From positions 19,412-83,411 of the forward strand of contig NZ_JAICBX010000008.1 in assembly GCF_019492055.1 (NCBI RefSeq): a stretch of DNA of 64,000 nt, in the 5' to 3' direction. Numbering within the stretch: the first letter of the stretch is position 1; each line of letters begins with the position of its first letter. The notes under the pieces are model-generated. The model worked only from the letters and a program-made list of their open reading frames with translations. It did no database searches and was not told the origin of the DNA. Both the position numbers and the translations under genes were made by a program. This document shows, piece after piece, positions 61,836 through 64,000 of the stretch. Origin of the DNA: Flavimaribacter sediminis (GTDB lineage: Bacteria > Pseudomonadota > Alphaproteobacteria > Rhizobiales > Rhizobiaceae).

Positions 61836-62894
61836 TTGAATTTTCATGAAGTCGATACGCCGGCCGTCATCATCGACCAGTCGATCGCCGACGCCAATCT
61901 GCGAAAAGCGCAAGCCTACGCAGACAAACACGGGCTTGCGCTCAGGCCGCACATCAAGACCCACAAACTGCCGCTCTTTGCGCACCGGCAGGTGGAGCTC
62001 GGCGCCGTCGGCCTCACCTGCCAGAAGCTGGGCGAAGCCGAGGTCATGGCCGACGCCGGGCTGAAGGATATTTTCATTTCCTACAACATCATCGGCCGGC
62101 ACAAGCTCGAGAGGCTGAAAAACCTGCACCGGCGCGTGACGCTCTCCGTCGCCGCCGACAGCAACGAAGTCATCGACGGTTACGCGGAAGCCTTCGCCGG
62201 CTCCAAATCGCCGCTGACCGTCATCATCGAATGCGATACTGGCGCCGATCGATGCGGCGCGCAGACGCCCGGGCAAGTGCTGGAGCTTGCCCGCCGCATC
62301 GAGGCGGCTGACGGCCTCGCTTTCGGCGGGCTGATGACCTACCCGCCGCGCGACCGCAAGGCGGACGTCAATCAGTGGCTCGCAACCGCAATCGAACAAC
62401 TGGAAGAAGCCGGCATTCCCTGCCCGCGCGTCTCGAACGGCGGCACGCCTGATTTCTATTCCGTCAGCGAAGTCAAGGCTGCGACGGAGCATCGTCCGGG
62501 CACCTACATCTATTCCGATCGCATGCAGGTGGCTTTCGGCCACGGCGCGCTGGAAGACTGCGCGCTCACCGTGCTTGCAACCGTCGTCAGCCGCCCGACG
62601 GAAAACCGCGCCATCATCGACGCCGGCTCAAAGGCGCTCGCCGCCGACACATGCCCTGCCCCCGGCCACGGCCATATCGTGGAATATCCGGATGCGATCA
62701 TCACCGGCCTCAACGAGGAGCATGGAATGGTCGACCTGTCGCAATGCGCCGAAAAGCCGAAGATCGGCGACAAGGTGCGCGTCATTCCAAACCATGTCTG
62801 CGTCGTGACCAATCTCTTTGATACGGTGACGCTGATCGAGGACGGAGACGTCATCGCCCATCTGCCTGTCGCCGCCCGCGGCAAGGTGACCTGA
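61836..62894 (+). CDS. D-threonine aldolase/DSD1-type PLP enzyme (alanine racemase fold III)
   Basis: A 352-residue PLP enzyme. The Schiff-base Lys is in RPHIKTHKL near residue 41, and the C-terminal metal site has CPAPGHGHI and GLNEEHGMVDL near 295-315, the divalent-metal pattern of D-threonine aldolase or D-serine dehydratase. It starts with TTG at 61836, six bases after GGAGGA. It would cleave or dehydrate a D-hydroxy amino acid. With RidA opposite (for the enamine released), an amidohydrolase and an SDR, it points to breakdown of an N-acylated D-amino acid (inference). Confidence 0.9.
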   Translation: MNFHEVDTPAVIIDQSIADANLRKAQAYADKHGLALRPHIKTHKLPLFAHRQVELGAVGLTCQKLGEAEVMADAGLKDIFISYNIIGRHKLERLKNLHRRVTLSVAADSNEVIDGYAEAFAGSKSPLTVIIECDTGADRCGAQTPGQVLELARRIEAADGLAFGGLMTYPPRDRKADVNQWLATAIEQLEEAGIPCPRVSNGGTPDFYSVSEVKAATEHRPGTYIYSDRMQVAFGHGALEDCALTVLATVVSRPTENRAIIDAGSKALAADTCPAPGHGHIVEYPDAIITGLNEEHGMVDLSQCAEKPKIGDKVRVIPNHVCVVTNLFDTVTLIEDGDVIAHLPVAARGKVT

Positions 62895-62907
62895 ACGGAG
62901 AGACATC

Positions 62908-63393
62908 ATGCAATACGACAAGAACCCGTTTCCGGAAGGCGACGCCGACCGTCATTACCTTTGGGAGATGCTGGTCAGGCGCGATATCGACGCCTTTGTC
63001 GCCCGCGACTGGTCCATGGTTGAGGACGATTTCATCGCCGAGAGCTTCTTCGGCATGCACGCCCATTTCCTCAACGACGCCGACGCCTGGCGGCTCCAGT
63101 TCCCGCGCCTGGAAATCTACCGCGACGAGTGGCTGAGGCAGGCGGAAGAATCGGCGAAAACGGAGTTCGCCGAGCCGTTGCGCGACGCCATGTTCCGCAT
63201 CACCAACATGCGCGACATCGATGTCGACGGCGACAAGTCCGTGCTGCACAAGAAGTTCAACGGGCAGGTCGCCAAATCGGACGGCTCGTCTGAACTCCTC
63301 AACTGGCAGACCCTCTATTTCTGCCGCCGGGTGGACGACCGGTGGAAGATCGCCGGCTTCGTCGGCTACATGCCGCACCCGCTTGGGAAGTGA
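62908..63393 (+). CDS. NTF2-like/SnoaL-type protein
   Basis: A 161-residue protein with the pattern of an NTF2-like fold: YLWEMLVRRDIDAFVARDWS near residues 18-37 and NWQTLYFCRRVDDRWKIAGF at the end. The function is unknown. It lies 13 bases after the D-threonine-aldolase gene in the same operon, with an AACGGAGAG ribosome site. It could be a small-molecule isomerase or a binding protein. Confidence 0.78.
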   Translation: MQYDKNPFPEGDADRHYLWEMLVRRDIDAFVARDWSMVEDDFIAESFFGMHAHFLNDADAWRLQFPRLEIYRDEWLRQAEESAKTEFAEPLRDAMFRITNMRDIDVDGDKSVLHKKFNGQVAKSDGSSELLNWQTLYFCRRVDDRWKIAGFVGYMPHPLGK

Positions 63394-63665
63394 GGTCGCG
63401 TCCAGCAGGCGCCCTCATCGCAGGCTTGACCCGCCATCCAGACAGGCTGTCAGCAAACGCAAAATGTGCTGTGTGAATGGCGCCGCCGTATGGATCGCGG
63501 ATCTTCGTCCGCGATGAGAACTGGTGGTGGAGCTTGCAGAAATGAGCTGAAGCAAGGGATTTCGCGAAAACCGTGCTTTCCTGTTTCTTCCCCCTTCTTT
63601 ACCCACCCTCACCGCGAAAGAAGTTTCACGATCCCTTCTGCATTGCGGCACGATCCACGTCCGAA

Positions 63666-63686
63666 GTAAAAAACGGGCCTCGCCCG
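63666..63686 (-). terminator. Intrinsic terminator, minus strand
   Basis: Read on the minus strand: ACGGGC-GAG-GCCCGT followed by TTTTT. The stem is 6 bp with a 3-base loop and a good T-run. No protein gene ends just upstream of it on that strand within the window, so it may serve a small RNA or a gene beyond the right edge. Confidence 0.7.
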
Positions 63687-63924
63687 TCGCCATCATTTGC
63701 AGGTTCAATCCGCAATGCAGTCAACGCAGATCCCGCCACAAATCCCTGACTTTCCGAAAGGCCGTCTCTATCCGCATCAAGTGCATTCTAAGGAATTGTG
63801 GAGAAATTGTTCAATGAATCGAACGCCATAATGCGCAGCAAATTCTGCTTATCGTTCCTAAGCAACAACCCCACCACCCTTGTATGCCTTTTCGGAAGAT
63901 TTGTGTCAGACAAGCGTCTTGGTG

Positions 63925-63952
63925 ACTGGAGGGGATGGCCATCCCCTCCAGT
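63925..63952. repeat. 28-bp perfect palindrome
   Basis: ACTGGAGGGGATGG followed exactly by its reverse complement CCATCCCCTCCAGT, with no loop. No T-tract follows on either strand, so it is not a plain terminator. It may be an operator, a recombination target or an attenuating hairpin. Confidence 0.65.
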
Positions 63953-64000
63953 TCCCGGCGAAGTCGCCCGTCCTCCCTCCGGTTACAACCGTCGATGAGT

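Larger units (their letters stand above)
63394..64000. other. Intergenic stretch with no convincing gene
   Basis: About 600 bases. Short open frames are present but none has a codon pattern or ribosome site I trust. It holds a minus-strand intrinsic terminator (63666-63686) and a 28-bp perfect palindrome (63925-63952), listed separately; a small RNA is possible between them. Confidence 0.5.

Noticed and set aside
1..64000. CRISPR arrays, tRNA, rRNA and riboswitches
   Set aside because: I saw no regularly spaced repeats, no tRNA-like cloverleaf and no known riboswitch core; absence is by eye only.

Overview
The window looks like a chromosomal or megaplasmid segment of an alphaproteobacterium, most likely from the Rhizobiales (inference). 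It has high GC content, dense operons with ATGA/GTGA stop-start overlaps, a wealth of ABC and TRAP uptake systems beside catabolic enzymes, and IS66/IS3-type remnants. I found no rRNA, tRNA, CRISPR or phage genes. It reads as accessory catabolic territory in which nearly every operon has its own divergent or embedded regulator.

Region 1 (1-19.9 kb) is a single catabolic island. It holds a branched-chain-amino-acid-type ABC transporter (livGFHM on the left, its binding protein 16 kb away on the right), an AMP-forming acyl-CoA ligase, two acyl-CoA dehydrogenases, an enoyl-CoA hydratase and an ADP-forming acyl-CoA synthetase. It also has a fused double SDR, two further SDRs, an Old Yellow Enzyme homologue, a flavin reductase, two SMP-30/lactonase proteins, an NTF2-like protein and an IclR regulator. 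Three near-identical palindromes (TTCA[C/T]-N4-GTGAA) lie in its three promoter regions, so I infer one IclR regulon. The enzyme set fits degradation of a cyclic alcohol, ketone or lactone through CoA esters; the substrate is unknown.

Region 2 (19.9-26.9 kb) has a scrap heap of IS3 and IS66 fragments, then a TAXI-type TRAP transporter with a tandem OsmC protein (first domain without its cysteines) and a divergent aldehyde dehydrogenase. Region 3 (26.9-34.6 kb) has an L,D-transpeptidase, then a spermidine/putrescine-type ABC operon ending in cytidine deaminase and a very divergent S-adenosylhomocysteine-hydrolase-like protein, with a divergent LacI regulator. Region 4 (34.6-41.7 kb) has an FAD oxidoreductase, an SDR plus thiolase pair, a LysR remnant and modABC with a ModE-like regulator. 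A good Mo-box lies upstream of modA.

Region 5 (41.7-50.1 kb) is an eight-gene operon, phyH-rbsC-rbsB-rbsA-rbsK-rbsD-(PanB-like)-deoC, with a divergent AraC regulator. It probably handles ribose, deoxyribose or a modified nucleoside. The PanB-like protein lacks the usual metal ligands. Region 6 (50.1-51.8 kb) is marR-fabF with a perfect palindrome at the promoter.

Region 7 (52.0-63.4 kb) has a TauABC-type transporter with a Gfo/Idh/MocA oxidoreductase, a divergent RpiR regulator, an NTF2-flavin monooxygenase fusion, and a divergent pair of operons: RidA with an amidohydrolase, and SDR, D-threonine-aldolase-type enzyme and NTF2-like protein. These share a 33-bp inverted repeat. The last 600 bases have no convincing gene but hold a minus-strand terminator and a 28-bp perfect palindrome.
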